Source: an uncultured Blastocatellia bacterium (GTDB lineage: Bacteria; Acidobacteriota; Blastocatellia; HR10). From it: DNA of 64,000 nt. The stretch lies in the NCBI GenBank assembly GCA_937934295.1, contig CALHAI010000006.1, forward strand, positions 186,001-250,000, in the 5' to 3' direction. This document shows positions 54,701-64,000 of the stretch, in pieces (position 1 is the stretch's first letter; each line of letters begins with the position of its first letter). A program made the position numbers and the translations under genes. Below the pieces are notes generated by a model. That model was not told the DNA's origin, made no database searches, and saw only the letters and a program-made list of their open reading frames with translations.

Positions 54701-57700
54701 TCAGAAGACGAGCCTTAAGGCCAACTGAATCTGCCGCGGATCGAAGGCCGCCGTCGGCTGCCCCGCCGTCAGGAAGTTGTTGCTCACGTCGCTCACGTTG
54801 ACGCGATTGAACGAATTGAACATCTCGAAGATGGCATCCAGGCGCCAGCGTTCGGTGAGGAAGAACGAGCGCGTGAGCCGAATGTCTAAGCTGGCGAATC
54901 CCGGACGCATGCCCGTATTGCGTCCGAGGTTCCCAATCTGTCCTTCGGGCGGGACGGCGAAGACGCCGAAAGGCCGCTCGCGCGTGGGCGGTCCGATCAA
55001 GTTCGGCCGATCGTTGAACGGGCTCGTGTCGAAGTTATTGTCCTGCCCGAGATAGATCGTGAAGGGGCGTCCCGACGAGAGCTCCAGGATGGGCGCGAAG
55101 GTGAAATCGGCCAGCATCTTTCTCCAGAACCCACTCTCCGAATGCCGATACGGACTCTGGAAGACGCCGCTCAGGACGAAACGATGCCGTTGATCGAAGT
55201 TCGAGAGCGAGCGCTCCAGATCGGCGCGGAAGCTGTCCTGCGGGATGAGCTGCGATTGCAGATCGGTCGAATCGTCGATCGCCTTCGAGAGGGTGTAGCT
55301 CACGAGGAACTGAACATGCCGACTGTAGCGCTTATTGATGTTGAGCGAGAAGCCGTGATAGGTGGAGCTGCCGGCCGTCTCCTGCAGGATGATCTGCGCG
55401 TAGGGGATGAAGACGCCTGGCCCTTGAGGCAGACCGAGCGCGCGCGCGATCTGCAGCGCTTGCTCGCGCCCGATCCCCGCACGTTGCAATAGGGCGAAAT
55501 TCGGCCCCGAGGGGCGGAAGAAGTTGAAGAAAGCCGTCGGCACAACGCCGCTCACAGGATCGAAGACGGTGACCTGCAGCGGATTCGTCCCCGGCGGGAG
55601 GAGCCCAAGTTGCACGGCGCGATCCCGATTCCGCAGCAGCAGCGGGACGAGCGGCGGATTGATCTCGCGCGGCCGATTCAGATGCGTCCCCTTCACGAAG
55701 AGATACCCGACGCTGACGCTCACGTCCGAGAAGAGTTGCCGCTCGATCGTGAGATTCGCATGTTGGGCATAGGGCAAGACGTTCTTCCGCGAAGTCGGAA
55801 GCATGAAGGGCAGAAGCGGGCTGACCTGCAAAATGCCCTCCTGGGTTTGAAAGGCCGGCGCCTTGGTGTCGAAGCGCTGCTCACCCGGCAGATAACCGGG
55901 GAAGACGAGCACGCCCTGAAAGAGCGAAGCGGCATTGATGCTCGTGGGCGCGGGCGCCCCAATGGGGAGCACCAGATGGCGCGTGCCGTTGGCGACGCGC
56001 GAGTTCGCGAACGTCGCCAGAAACGATTTGTCGTGGAAGATCCCGTAGGCGGCGCGAATGACCATCTTCCCACTGTTGCTCGGGTCCCAAGCCAGAGCGA
56101 AACGCGGTTGCACGTTGTTGAAATCGCGCGCGATGCCTTCGAGCAACCCCAAGGCCCGTTCGGCCTCGGCCGAAAGCGGTGTCGGCGGCGAGAGCGAAGG
56201 CGTCAGCTCGACCTCGTAGCGCACGCCGTAGTTGATCGTCAGATTGGAGCGCGGTCGCCAACTATCCTGTCCGAAGACGGCCAGCGTCTTGTTTGAGCCG
56301 GCGACGTGGGGATCGCCGAACCCCTGAATGAAACTCTGCGGCAGTCCGAGCCCGTACGCCTGCACCGCCGTCAGCGGTGGCGCCAAACGCAGATTCGGAT
56401 CGAGGACCGAGGCCGGCAATGGTCCGAAGTTGTACACTCCGCCGAAGTAGAGGTGAAAATCCGCACGCAGCGGGAGATAGTTGATGTCCGTCCCGAACTT
56501 GAAATTATGCGAGCCATGAACGAGGGAGAGATTGTCCATCCACTGGAATCGCTTCTCCACGCGATCCAAGGGGGAGAAGGCCTCCTGCCCGAAGAAGGCG
56601 AATCCGGCGATGTTGACGGCGACCTGCGTGCTCTGCGGCTTGAAGCCGAGGCCACGACGTGCCGCCTGAAAGCGCGCTTCGTTGACGAAAGTTCCGCCCC
56701 ACACGCTCGTCAGGTGCGCGGCGAAGGCGAAGTCACGGAACTGCTCGATGGCCGTGCGTGAGAAGGCGTTCTGCCCAAAAGGTTGGTTCTGCGACGTCGT
56801 TTGAATGCCGGCCGTCGTGCTCGGCGTCACCGAGAGCCGCGTCATGAGCCGATGCGCTGACGAGAGCTGATGATCGAACTTCGCCAGATAGAAGCTCACC
56901 TTCTGCGAGATCGGATAATTCTGTCCTAAGGGAAGAAGCGGCTGGAATCCGGAAGGCAAGGGACGACCGGCGGGGAAGATGCGCGGCCCCCCAGGACCAA
57001 GCGGACTGCCGAAGAGCGCCGTTGCCGACGCGGCCGCGAGCGTGCGGAAGTACGCCGCGCGCAATGGCTCGGGCACGGTCGGATTCGCGACGAATGCCGC
57101 TTGCTCCCGCGTCAGGAGTCCCGTCGTGCCGCCGAAGGTCACCGGCACGAGATCGAAATTCCCTTGTCCAATTGTGGAGAAGCCCGTCTCTTGCCGCCGC
57201 GTCGTTTCGTAAGAGAAGAAGTAGAAATGGCGATCGCGCACAAAGGGGCCGCCCAGCGTCGCCCCCGTCTGCACGCGCGTGTAGGCCGGATCCGGTTCCG
57301 TCGAGAACGCGTTCGTCGCCTGAAACGACCGATGGCGAATGAACCCGAAGATGCTGCCGTGCACTTCGTTTGTCCCCGAGCGCGTGACGATGTTGATGAC
57401 GCCGCCGGTGGCCCGCCCGAATTCGGCATTGTAGCTGTTGGCGATGATCTGAAACTCTTGCACGGCCTCCTGCGAGACCGTCGCCCGCACGGCATTCACT
57501 GAGTTATCGTTGTTGTCCACGCCGTCCACCTGCACGTTGTTGCCCCGCGCGCGCTGCCCACCGAAGTTGAGCCCGGACGTGGGAGCCGGACCAATGGCCG
57601 GGGCATTGTCGCGCGTCGCCAGCGAGCTGGTGAGGGCGAAGAAGAGATAGTTCCGTCCATTGATCGGCAGATACTCGATGCGGCGTTGATCAATCGTCTC

Positions 57701-58120
57701 CACGACGGCCGTGCGCGTGCGCTCGATGATCTCCGCCCCTGCCTCGACAGTGACCTCCTCGCCCAAGCGCGCGACCTCCAGTCGAACGTTCAACTCAGCG
57801 CTCTGCCCGACCGTCAACACGACGTTCGGGTTCACGACCTTGGCGAAGCCCGGCGCCTCGACGGTCACCTCGTAGCGCCCGGGGGGAAGCGCGAGGAAGC
57901 GAAATTGCCCGGCTTCGTCGGTCGTGGCCGTGCGGGAGAGATTCGTCGCCTGATTGCGGATCGTCACGGTCGCTCCGCCGACGACGCGCGCGTGCGGATC
58001 GAGCACGATCCCTATGAGATCGGCCGAGGCCGCCTGCGCTTGCCAAGCGGCGAGCACAGTGGGACGTGTCAAGCACACTCCGAGGAAAAGAACGACCCAA
58101 AAGAGAAGCGCCCGTCTCAT
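54701..58120 (-). CDS. Oar-like TonB-dependent receptor with carboxypeptidase-regulatory domain
   Basis: 1139 aa from ATG 58120, 6 nt after GGAGGGG. A signal peptide (MRRALLFWVVLFLGVCL...) is followed by a carboxypeptidase-regulatory-like domain ('GIVLDPHARVVGGATVTIRNQATNLSRTATTDEAGQFRFLALPPGRYEVTVEAPGF') and a plug ('GRNYLFFALTSSLA', 'GNNVQVDGVDNNDNSVNAVRATVSQEAVQEFQIIANSYNAEFGRATGGVINIVTRSGTNEVHGS'). A long beta-barrel follows and ends in the outer-membrane signature 'QIQLALRLVF'. The Oar-like group is expanded in Acidobacteria and probably imports oligosaccharides or peptides; ligand unknown. Confidence 0.95.
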   Translation of the reverse strand: MRRALLFWVVLFLGVCLTRPTVLAAWQAQAASADLIGIVLDPHARVVGGATVTIRNQATNLSRTATTDEAGQFRFLALPPGRYEVTVEAPGFAKVVNPNVVLTVGQSAELNVRLEVARLGEEVTVEAGAEIIERTRTAVVETIDQRRIEYLPINGRNYLFFALTSSLATRDNAPAIGPAPTSGLNFGGQRARGNNVQVDGVDNNDNSVNAVRATVSQEAVQEFQIIANSYNAEFGRATGGVINIVTRSGTNEVHGSIFGFIRHRSFQATNAFSTEPDPAYTRVQTGATLGGPFVRDRHFYFFSYETTRRQETGFSTIGQGNFDLVPVTFGGTTGLLTREQAAFVANPTVPEPLRAAYFRTLAAASATALFGSPLGPGGPRIFPAGRPLPSGFQPLLPLGQNYPISQKVSFYLAKFDHQLSSAHRLMTRLSVTPSTTAGIQTTSQNQPFGQNAFSRTAIEQFRDFAFAAHLTSVWGGTFVNEARFQAARRGLGFKPQSTQVAVNIAGFAFFGQEAFSPLDRVEKRFQWMDNLSLVHGSHNFKFGTDINYLPLRADFHLYFGGVYNFGPLPASVLDPNLRLAPPLTAVQAYGLGLPQSFIQGFGDPHVAGSNKTLAVFGQDSWRPRSNLTINYGVRYEVELTPSLSPPTPLSAEAERALGLLEGIARDFNNVQPRFALAWDPSNSGKMVIRAAYGIFHDKSFLATFANSRVANGTRHLVLPIGAPAPTSINAASLFQGVLVFPGYLPGEQRFDTKAPAFQTQEGILQVSPLLPFMLPTSRKNVLPYAQHANLTIERQLFSDVSVSVGYLFVKGTHLNRPREINPPLVPLLLRNRDRAVQLGLLPPGTNPLQVTVFDPVSGVVPTAFFNFFRPSGPNFALLQRAGIGREQALQIARALGLPQGPGVFIPYAQIILQETAGSSTYHGFSLNINKRYSRHVQFLVSYTLSKAIDDSTDLQSQLIPQDSFRADLERSLSNFDQRHRFVLSGVFQSPYRHSESGFWRKMLADFTFAPILELSSGRPFTIYLGQDNNFDTSPFNDRPNLIGPPTRERPFGVFAVPPEGQIGNLGRNTGMRPGFASLDIRLTRSFFLTERWRLDAIFEMFNSFNRVNVSDVSNNFLTAGQPTAAFDPRQIQLALRLVF

Positions 58121-58288
58121 GTTTGTCCCCTCCATACGTGGCCTCACCTGCCCTGTGGTCAACCCAAGCCTACCACAACCCCGCGGGAGCTGCAATTCGG
58201 GAAGGGGCAACCCCTCGACCTACGGGGCAAAGGTCGAGCGATAGCCGGTGAGGTCCTCACACGCGCCTTTGCGCACGGATCTCACGCC

Positions 58289-60478
58289 TCACACCAGCGC
58301 GATGTCGAACTGCTCCTGATGGATGAGCGGATCGGCCGTAACGGTCACGTTGCCACCGAGATACGCTTCGATCTCCTCAAGGAGTCTCGGATACTTCTCG
58401 CGCAGCACGTGCGCGACTTCGGGATGAACGCGCAGGATGGCCTCTTTGCCCTCTTCGACCTCTTGCGCGAGGGCCATGCGTTTGGCCTCATCCAAGATCT
58501 CCAAGCAGACCGTCTGCGGCGACTTCACCAACCCGCTGCCATGACAATAAGGGCAAGGCTCGCAGAGCGTCCGTTCGAGGCTTTGCTTGACGCGCTTGCG
58601 CGTGATGGCGACCAAACCGAAGTCGTTGAACTGAAGGATCTTCGTCGGCGCGCGATCCTTCCGCAGCTCCTCCTCCAGCACCTGCATGACCTTCTGCCGA
58701 TTCTTCCGCTCCTCCATATCGATGAAGTCGAGGACGATGATCCCGCCCAGATCCCGCAAGCGAATCTGGCGCGCGATCTCACGCGCCGCCTCAATATTCG
58801 TGCGCGTGATCGTATCCTCGAAGCGGTTCGTCCTGCCGACGAATTTGCCCGTGTTCACATCAATGGCCACGAGCGCCTCCGTCTGATTGATGACGATGTA
58901 CCCCCCGGATTTCAGCCACACGCGCGGACGGATGGCCTTCTCGATCTCGGCCTGAATACCATAGTCCTCGAAGATCGGCGTCGGTCGCGTGTGCAGCTTC
59001 ACTCGATTGAGCAGCCTGGGCTGCAAGCGGGCGATGAAGTTGACGATGCGCGCGTAGTCGTCCTCGTCGTCCACGCGAATGGCCGTGAAGTCGTCCGAGA
59101 GGCGATCGCGCAGGATGCGCTCGACCAAGTCCAGTTCCCGATGGACGAGTTGCGGGGCGCGCGCCCGTTCGGCGCGCGTGCGGATGTCGACCCAGGTCCG
59201 GTAGAGGTAGAGCAGATCATCGAGCAATTCGGCTTCGCCGCAGCCTTCCGCGGCCGTGCGCACGATCACGCCACCGGAGATCTTCTGCCGCGCGCGCAAC
59301 TCGCTGACCAGCCGACGCAAGCGCGCGCGCTCGGCCGAGGAGGTGATCCGTCGCGAGACGCCAATGTGCTCGAACGTCGGCAGGTAGACGAGATACCGCC
59401 CGGGCAGCGTGATGTGCGTCGTCACGCGCGCGCCTTTGGTGCCGATCGGCTCCTTGGCGATCTGCACCAAGATCTCCTGTCCCTCTTCGAGCAATTCAGT
59501 GATCGTCGGCTTAGCCTCCGCGCGTTCCTCGCTCGCCGAAGGTTCGGCCGCGCCCGTGCGTCCGGTCCGCCGACGCCGCACGCGCCGCCGCGCCGCCAGT
59601 CGCGCTCGAACCCGCGGCGAGCGCACCGACGCCTCCCCATCCGGAAGCGGCGGATCGCTCGAAGCAGATTCTTCAGACGTAACGCGTGTGTCCGCTGAAG
59701 CTGCTTCCGATTCGGGGATCGAAGTCGCCTCAATCGAAGGCTCCCTTTCGGACATCGGCGAGCTCTCGGTTGGTGGCTGATCCGGTGGTTCATCGTCCAC
59801 AATCCGCTGTCGTCGTGAGGAGGCACTGAGCTGTCCCTGAAACGAGCCGACGCGCGGTGCCTGCTCTTCCGAAGGCGTGAGCTCTGGGGTCTCCGCGCGT
59901 TCTTCGCACGTCAGCTCAACGCGCTCTTCTTCGGCATGTAACGCCTCGGTGATCTTCTCATCGAAGATCGCCTCCTTCAAGTCCACCTCGGGGACGATCG
60001 CGCCTTCCTCACCCGCTTCAGCCGAAGGCAACTCCTGAACTAAACCCTCGACGAAAGCCTCCAGCTCGCGCTCCGGCTCCGAGGGCGCTGCCTTTTGCGG
60101 CTCGCGCGCATGCTCAAAGGTCGCGGCGGGCGGCTCCGCTAACGCCTCGAGGATCTCCTCCACCTCATCTCCCGCTTTGGACTTGCGTCCGACCGACGGA
60201 GCGACCGGCGGCTCGACGGCCAACTCGAACTCAATGTCCAGATCCTCCATGTCAATGACATCGGAGACGTAGAGGAAGGCATCTCGCTCCAGGCCGATGT
60301 CCACGAAGGCCGATTGCATGCCCGGCAGGACGCGCGTCACGCGCCCCTTGTAGATGTTGCCGACAATCCCCTGGCTTTCGCCGACCCGCTCGACATAGTA
60401 TTCGGTGAGTACGCCGTCTTCGAGGATGGCGATCTTCCGTTCGAAGTTGTTGGAACTGATGATCATCTCCTTCGCCAT
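58289..60478 (-). CDS. rng: Ribonuclease E/G with a large insertion in the S1 domain
   Basis: 729 aa; GGAGGGAG lies 8 nt before the ATG. The S1 domain starts normally ('GNIYKGRVTRVLPGMQSAFVDIGLERDAFLYVSDV', about 40-75), is interrupted from ~80 to ~325 by an acidic Glu/Ser/Pro-rich segment ending in an arginine patch ('RRRVRRRRTGR'), and resumes at 'EEGQEILVQIAKEPIGTKGARVT'. Catalytic Asp540 ('VAIDVNTGKF') and Asp584 ('IVLDFIDMEE') and the zinc-link 'CEPCPYC' (642-645) are intact. It processes rRNA and decays mRNA. The inserted segment could dock partners or the membrane. Confidence 0.93.
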   Translation of the reverse strand: MAKEMIISSNNFERKIAILEDGVLTEYYVERVGESQGIVGNIYKGRVTRVLPGMQSAFVDIGLERDAFLYVSDVIDMEDLDIEFELAVEPPVAPSVGRKSKAGDEVEEILEALAEPPAATFEHAREPQKAAPSEPERELEAFVEGLVQELPSAEAGEEGAIVPEVDLKEAIFDEKITEALHAEEERVELTCEERAETPELTPSEEQAPRVGSFQGQLSASSRRQRIVDDEPPDQPPTESSPMSEREPSIEATSIPESEAASADTRVTSEESASSDPPLPDGEASVRSPRVRARLAARRRVRRRRTGRTGAAEPSASEERAEAKPTITELLEEGQEILVQIAKEPIGTKGARVTTHITLPGRYLVYLPTFEHIGVSRRITSSAERARLRRLVSELRARQKISGGVIVRTAAEGCGEAELLDDLLYLYRTWVDIRTRAERARAPQLVHRELDLVERILRDRLSDDFTAIRVDDEDDYARIVNFIARLQPRLLNRVKLHTRPTPIFEDYGIQAEIEKAIRPRVWLKSGGYIVINQTEALVAIDVNTGKFVGRTNRFEDTITRTNIEAAREIARQIRLRDLGGIIVLDFIDMEERKNRQKVMQVLEEELRKDRAPTKILQFNDFGLVAITRKRVKQSLERTLCEPCPYCHGSGLVKSPQTVCLEILDEAKRMALAQEVEEGKEAILRVHPEVAHVLREKYPRLLEEIEAYLGGNVTVTADPLIHQEQFDIALV

Positions 60479-60588
60479 CGCCGAACTCCCTCCGCGTGAG
60501 GATCTCGCCGCCGATACCCGCTTTGACCCGCTCCCTCACAGAAGCAGGCCCCATATCTGTCCTCCATATCCCCTCGCCATCGGCGGCG

Positions 60589-61716
60589 TCAATTCACATA
60601 CCGATGCAACCGCACGTTGGCGATCAGCCCCAGGCCGATGAATGTGGCGATGAGGGCCGATCCGCCGTAGCTCATCAGCGGCAGCGGGATGCCGATGACG
60701 GGCACAAGCCCTACGATCATGCCGAGGTTCATGAGGATGTGAAAACTCAGCAAGGCGACGACCCCTGTGACGAGCAATGTGCCCACCGAATCCCGCGCCA
60801 ATTTCGCATGATTGAGCGCCCGCAGTAAGAGGAACGCGTACAGCACGAGGACGCCCAACATGCCCAAGAATCCCAATTCCTCGGCCACAACGGCCGCGAT
60901 GAAGTCCGTATAGGCTTTTGGCAGAAAGCGCAATCGGCTTTGCGTCCCACGAAAGAGACCGCGTCCGGTGAGCCCGCCGGAGCCCACGGCGATCATGGAT
61001 TGATAGGTCTGATACCCGTAGCCGCGACGATCGGCGCGCTCCGGGTGAAAGATCACTTCGATCCGCTGCACCTGATACGGCTTCAAGACCTGATAGCGGA
61101 AATACCATCCAAGGCTCAGCGCGACGGCCACACCCACGACGCCGGCCGCGATGACGCGCGGGCGCAACCCGGCGACAAAGAGCATGCCGCCCAAGATCGG
61201 GAAGAACGTGAGGGCCGTCCCCACATCCGGCTCCAGCAGGATCAGGAGGATCGGTGCTCCGGCGATCCCCGATGCAATGAGGACCTCGCGCATCGTCAGA
61301 TATGGGTGTTTCTCTCGCCGATGCTCTTCCCATCGCTCGGCTAAAAAGAGCGCGAGCAGGAGGATCGTGCCGATCTTGGCGAATTCCGAGGGCTGAATGT
61401 TGAAGCGCCCGATGCCCAGCCAAGCTTTCGTCCCATAGACCTCTTGTCCAAAGAGCAGGACCAGAACCAGCAGGAACAGAGAGAGGCCGTAGATGAAGGG
61501 AGCCGCTTCGACGATCCGATGATAGTCTATCGTAGCCGTCACGAACATGGCCACAAGGGCGATGCCCAACCACAGCAATTGCCGCTTCCAGAAAACCTCT
61601 TGCGGTTGCGAGCTATAGATCTCCAGCGCGCCCAGCAGCGCCAACACCAGCGCTCCACCAAGCAGCCACCAATCGAAATCGAGAAGAAAGCGCCGTTTCT
61701 GTCGGTGCGTGATCAT
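60589..61716 (-). CDS. rodA: Rod-shape peptidoglycan glycosyltransferase RodA
   Basis: 375 aa SEDS-family protein with ten membrane spans. 'RQLLWLGIALVAMFVTATIDYHRI', 'GTKAWLGIGRFNIQPSEFAKI' (with the conserved Asn/Gln/Pro-Ser-Glu), 'LEPDVGTALTF' (catalytic Asp of the E-P-D motif), 'GYQTYQSMIAVGSGGLTGRGLFRGTQSRLRFLPKAYTDFIAAVVAEELGFLG' and 'VIGIPLPLMSYGGSAL' are all present. It polymerises lipid II during elongation together with PBP2 encoded just upstream; the two genes overlap by four bases. Confidence 0.97.
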   Translation of the reverse strand: MITHRQKRRFLLDFDWWLLGGALVLALLGALEIYSSQPQEVFWKRQLLWLGIALVAMFVTATIDYHRIVEAAPFIYGLSLFLLVLVLLFGQEVYGTKAWLGIGRFNIQPSEFAKIGTILLLALFLAERWEEHRREKHPYLTMREVLIASGIAGAPILLILLEPDVGTALTFFPILGGMLFVAGLRPRVIAAGVVGVAVALSLGWYFRYQVLKPYQVQRIEVIFHPERADRRGYGYQTYQSMIAVGSGGLTGRGLFRGTQSRLRFLPKAYTDFIAAVVAEELGFLGMLGVLVLYAFLLLRALNHAKLARDSVGTLLVTGVVALLSFHILMNLGMIVGLVPVIGIPLPLMSYGGSALIATFIGLGLIANVRLHRYVN

Positions 61717-63689
61717 CGTCGGCCCATCTGCGGTTCCCCCGCAGGCAAACGGCGTCGGGTCGCCTCCAGCGCCACGGGCGCAACCCGTGGCGAGCGCTCG
61801 GGCGAGGGGGATTCGGACGCCGGAGAGACGGCTGCCGCGACCTCGCTCGCCCGCCCGTACTTCTCCTTGTACGTCTCGTAGAGGACGCGCGCCACCGGCG
61901 CGCTGAATCGTCCACCGAACCCCACATTCTCGATGAGCACGACGACAGCGATCTGCGGGTTATCGCGTGGCGCGAAGCTCACGAACCACGCATGATCCTT
62001 CAGGTGAGCCGCTCCGGCCGCTCGTTCCTTGGCGACGACTTGCGCCGTCCCCGTCTTGCCCGAGACATCTAAGCCCACAACGCGCGCAGCCCCGCCCGTT
62101 CCCCCACCCTCATTCACCACCCCCCACATCGCCGAACGAATCGCCTCGACCGTCTGCTTCCTGAACGGCACAACGAGCGGGCGATCCGCTGTGTAGACCG
62201 TGCCGGCCGGCCCAAGCGCTTCTTTGAAGACATGCGGCGTATGGAAGACACCCCCGACGGCGATCCCTCCAATCGCGCGGAGAAGCTGCAGCGGCGAGAT
62301 CGCCACCGATCCCTGCCCGATCGAGGCGATCACCGTGTCGAAGTCCCTCCAGCGCGGATCACGCGGATTGAATCTCGCCTTGAGCGCGCGACTGGGCACG
62401 AATCCGGCCACCTCATCCGGCAGATCAATGCCCGTGCGCTGCCCTAATCCGAATCGCTTCACCCACTGTTCCATGCGAGCAATGCCGAGCCGAAGCCCCA
62501 ACCGATAGAAATACCCGTCGCAGGAGACGACGATCGCCCGATGCAGATCCGGCATCCCGTGCGATCCGAGACATCGCACGAAGCGATTGCCCACTTGAAG
62601 TCCCCGACCGCAAGGGAGTGTCGAACGCTCGGGCGTAATGAGTCCTTCCTCCAAAGCCGCTGTGGCGACGAAGATCTTCCACGTCGACCCTGTCGGATAG
62701 ATGCCTTGAATCGCGCGGTTGTAGAGCGGCCGCTCCGGATCAGCGAGCAATTGGCGATATTCAGCCCGTCCCTCGGGCGTGTTGATCCGTTGCGAGAAGA
62801 GCGAGGGATCGTAGGCCGGATGACTGACCAGAGCCAGAATCTCGCCGTTTTGCGGATTCAGGGCGATGATGGCGCCGCGCCGCCCGCCAAGCTGTTCCTC
62901 GGCAACCCGTTGCAGGTCCAGATCAATCGTCAGTTTGATATCGTGCCCGGGGATCGGATCCACGCGCTCGATCTCTCCGACCTCATGCCCGGTGCTGTCC
63001 ACGATCACGCGCCGATAGCCATCGCGCCCCCGCAGCAGACGATCGTAGATCAGCTCCACACCGGCGCGCCCGATCAGATCGCCGGGGCGATAGCCTTGGA
63101 ACTCGGGCCGAGCCAGTTGCTCGCGAGAGACCTCCCCCACGTAGCCGAGCACATGTGCGAGCAAGGTCCCGTAGGGATACCGGCGCTGCGGCTGCTCCAT
63201 GATGTCCAACTCCGGATATTCGACTTGCCGCGCGCGGACCCAGGCGACCTCTTGCAGCGTCGCGTTCTCCTTGAGAACGACCGGATAATAGGCCGGCTGT
63301 GCGCTCATCGCCTCCAAGCGCTGCCGCACGCTCTCGCGATCGAGCGCCAAACCTTGAGCGATCAGTTCCTCCACCAGCTCCTGCGGCTTCCGCCCTCGAG
63401 CGCGCAACTCCTCGCGATTCAGGATGATGCTGAGCGTCGGACGATTGTCCACGATGACGCGCCCGTGCCGATCCAAGATCGCCCCTCGGGGTGCGGGGAT
63501 CGGAATCAGGCGAATGCGGTTGTTCTCGGCCGCTCGCAAGTATTTCTCATGCTGCACCACCTGCAGCGACCAAAACCGCACACCTAATCCGATAAAGAAG
63601 ATGAGCAGCAGATACTGCAGGAGCGCGAGGCGATCGGTCGCCGCCGCTTCTCTCGCTCGCTCCAAGAAGTCCAATCCTCGACTCGCCAT
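61713..63689 (-). CDS. mrdA: Penicillin-binding protein 2 (elongasome transpeptidase)
   Basis: 658 aa. One N-terminal span ('LLQYLLLIFFIGLGVRFW'), the pedestal domain ('PIPAPRGAILDRHGRVIVDN'), and the transpeptidase domain: 'YPTGSTWKIF' (STWK nucleophile), 'VVSCDGYFYRLG' (SxD motif) and 'SGKTGTAQV' (KTG). It crosslinks lateral-wall peptidoglycan with RodA. A Pro/Ser/Arg-rich tail of ~55 residues ends the protein. It starts 4 bp after the mreD stop. Confidence 0.97.
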   Translation of the reverse strand: MASRGLDFLERAREAAATDRLALLQYLLLIFFIGLGVRFWSLQVVQHEKYLRAAENNRIRLIPIPAPRGAILDRHGRVIVDNRPTLSIILNREELRARGRKPQELVEELIAQGLALDRESVRQRLEAMSAQPAYYPVVLKENATLQEVAWVRARQVEYPELDIMEQPQRRYPYGTLLAHVLGYVGEVSREQLARPEFQGYRPGDLIGRAGVELIYDRLLRGRDGYRRVIVDSTGHEVGEIERVDPIPGHDIKLTIDLDLQRVAEEQLGGRRGAIIALNPQNGEILALVSHPAYDPSLFSQRINTPEGRAEYRQLLADPERPLYNRAIQGIYPTGSTWKIFVATAALEEGLITPERSTLPCGRGLQVGNRFVRCLGSHGMPDLHRAIVVSCDGYFYRLGLRLGIARMEQWVKRFGLGQRTGIDLPDEVAGFVPSRALKARFNPRDPRWRDFDTVIASIGQGSVAISPLQLLRAIGGIAVGGVFHTPHVFKEALGPAGTVYTADRPLVVPFRKQTVEAIRSAMWGVVNEGGGTGGAARVVGLDVSGKTGTAQVVAKERAAGAAHLKDHAWFVSFAPRDNPQIAVVVLIENVGFGGRFSAPVARVLYETYKEKYGRASEVAAAVSPASESPSPERSPRVAPVALEATRRRLPAGEPQMGRR

Positions 63690-63693
63690 CTCG

Positions 63694-64000
63694 TCACCGC
63701 CGGCGCCGAGCCGGTCGGCCCAAGGTCCGATCCCGCTCGGCGAAGATCCGATCTAAAAGCGCGAAGAGCGCCAGAGCCGCCACCCCGTTGGCGCCCGCCA
63801 GCCACCCCACCTCACCAAGGAGCGTCGGCCACACGGGATTTCCAACTAAATTCTGCCCGAAAAGCCCATGCAGGCCAAGATAGATCAACGCGTGCAACGC
63901 CGTCGCCAGGACCAGCGCGATGAAGCGCAACGGGAAATGGTCCAACGCCACCCGAATGCTCACCCACGAGACCAAAAGGGCGACGACCATCTTGGCCAGA
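63694..64000 (-). CDS. mreD: Rod shape-determining protein MreD, N-terminus cut off
   Basis: The reading frame is open across the right edge of the window, so the gene begins further right; about 102 residues are visible. They contain three membrane spans ('LLVSWVSIRVALDHFPLRFIALVLATALHALIYLGLHGL' and 'GWLAGANGVAALALFALLDRIF') and a basic tail, as in MreD. The assignment rests mainly on position directly before mrdA and rodA, as in typical mreBCD-mrdA-rodA clusters. The mreC and mreB genes would be expected to the right. Confidence 0.75.
   Translation of the reverse strand, partial: LAKMVVALLVSWVSIRVALDHFPLRFIALVLATALHALIYLGLHGLFGQNLVGNPVWPTLLGEVGWLAGANGVAALALFALLDRIFAERDRTLGRPARRRR

Noticed and set aside
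57686-59698. 670-codon plus-strand ORF
   Set aside because: Antisense to the TonB-dependent receptor and RNase E/G; no ribosome site or recognisable domain.

Overview
The window is a GC-rich bacterial chromosome segment with tightly packed genes and no mobile element, CRISPR array or rRNA. The best guess is an Acidobacteriota member. Three things point there: an Oar-like TonB-dependent receptor with an N-terminal carboxypeptidase-regulatory domain, a VWFA protein of the type common in Acidobacteria, and split glycine dehydrogenase genes. The assignment rests on gene content only; no 16S gene is present.

Layout. 1-9131 (mostly minus): the end of an alpha/beta hydrolase, a GT2 glycosyltransferase, a TolC-like channel, then a unit of two-subunit methylmalonyl-CoA mutase, a 29-aa membrane peptide and endonuclease IV, and a secreted beta-helix protein paired with a polytopic membrane protein. 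9377-10414 (plus): tRNA-Pro, acyP, apt and tRNA-Arg packed into one probable transcription unit. 10417-12555 (minus): glmS behind its own promoter and a 54-codon leader ORF. 12677-34702 (minus): a 22-kb exopolysaccharide locus. From its promoter it reads: small CxxC ORF, FecR-like protein, Wza-type export protein, Wzz/BY-kinase, CpsB-type phosphatase, TPR protein, O-antigen ligase/polymerase, epimerase, Wzx flippase, GT2, second polymerase, two GT4, carbamoyltransferase, GDP-fucose synthase-like reductase, two GT4 and an epimerase/decarboxylase. Almost every junction is a 1-20 nt overlap. No initiating phosphoglycosyltransferase is visible.

34939-44265 (mostly plus): a secreted subtilase divergent from the polysaccharide locus, an ECF sigma/anti-sigma pair, an FlK-like thioesterase (minus), a unit of hexapeptide acyltransferase, secreted helical protein and VWFA protein, acpS (minus), and pgeF, DUF72 and EamA genes. 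44270-51595 (minus): an aromatic-amino-acid-decarboxylase-like enzyme, archaeal-type phosphoglycerate mutase and the glycine cleavage genes gcvT, gcvH, gcvPA, gcvPB. 51602-54375: a frameshifted flavin/F420 oxidase-family gene, a CPBP protease and a VKOR-DsbA fusion. 54701-64000 (minus): the TonB-dependent receptor, a RNase E/G with a large insertion, and the elongation genes rodA, mrdA and mreD (cut by the window edge).

How they work together: the polysaccharide genes form a complete Wzy-type assembly line (sugar supply, glycosyltransferases, flippase, polymerase, co-polymerase/kinase, phosphatase, export protein), and neighbouring glmS could feed amino sugars. Recurrent themes are GTGA/ATGA coupled junctions and several promoters whose -10 box lies only 6-9 nt before a start codon, which suggests leaderless transcripts. 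Two genes (DUF72 and the PNPOx-like gene) each look one base short.
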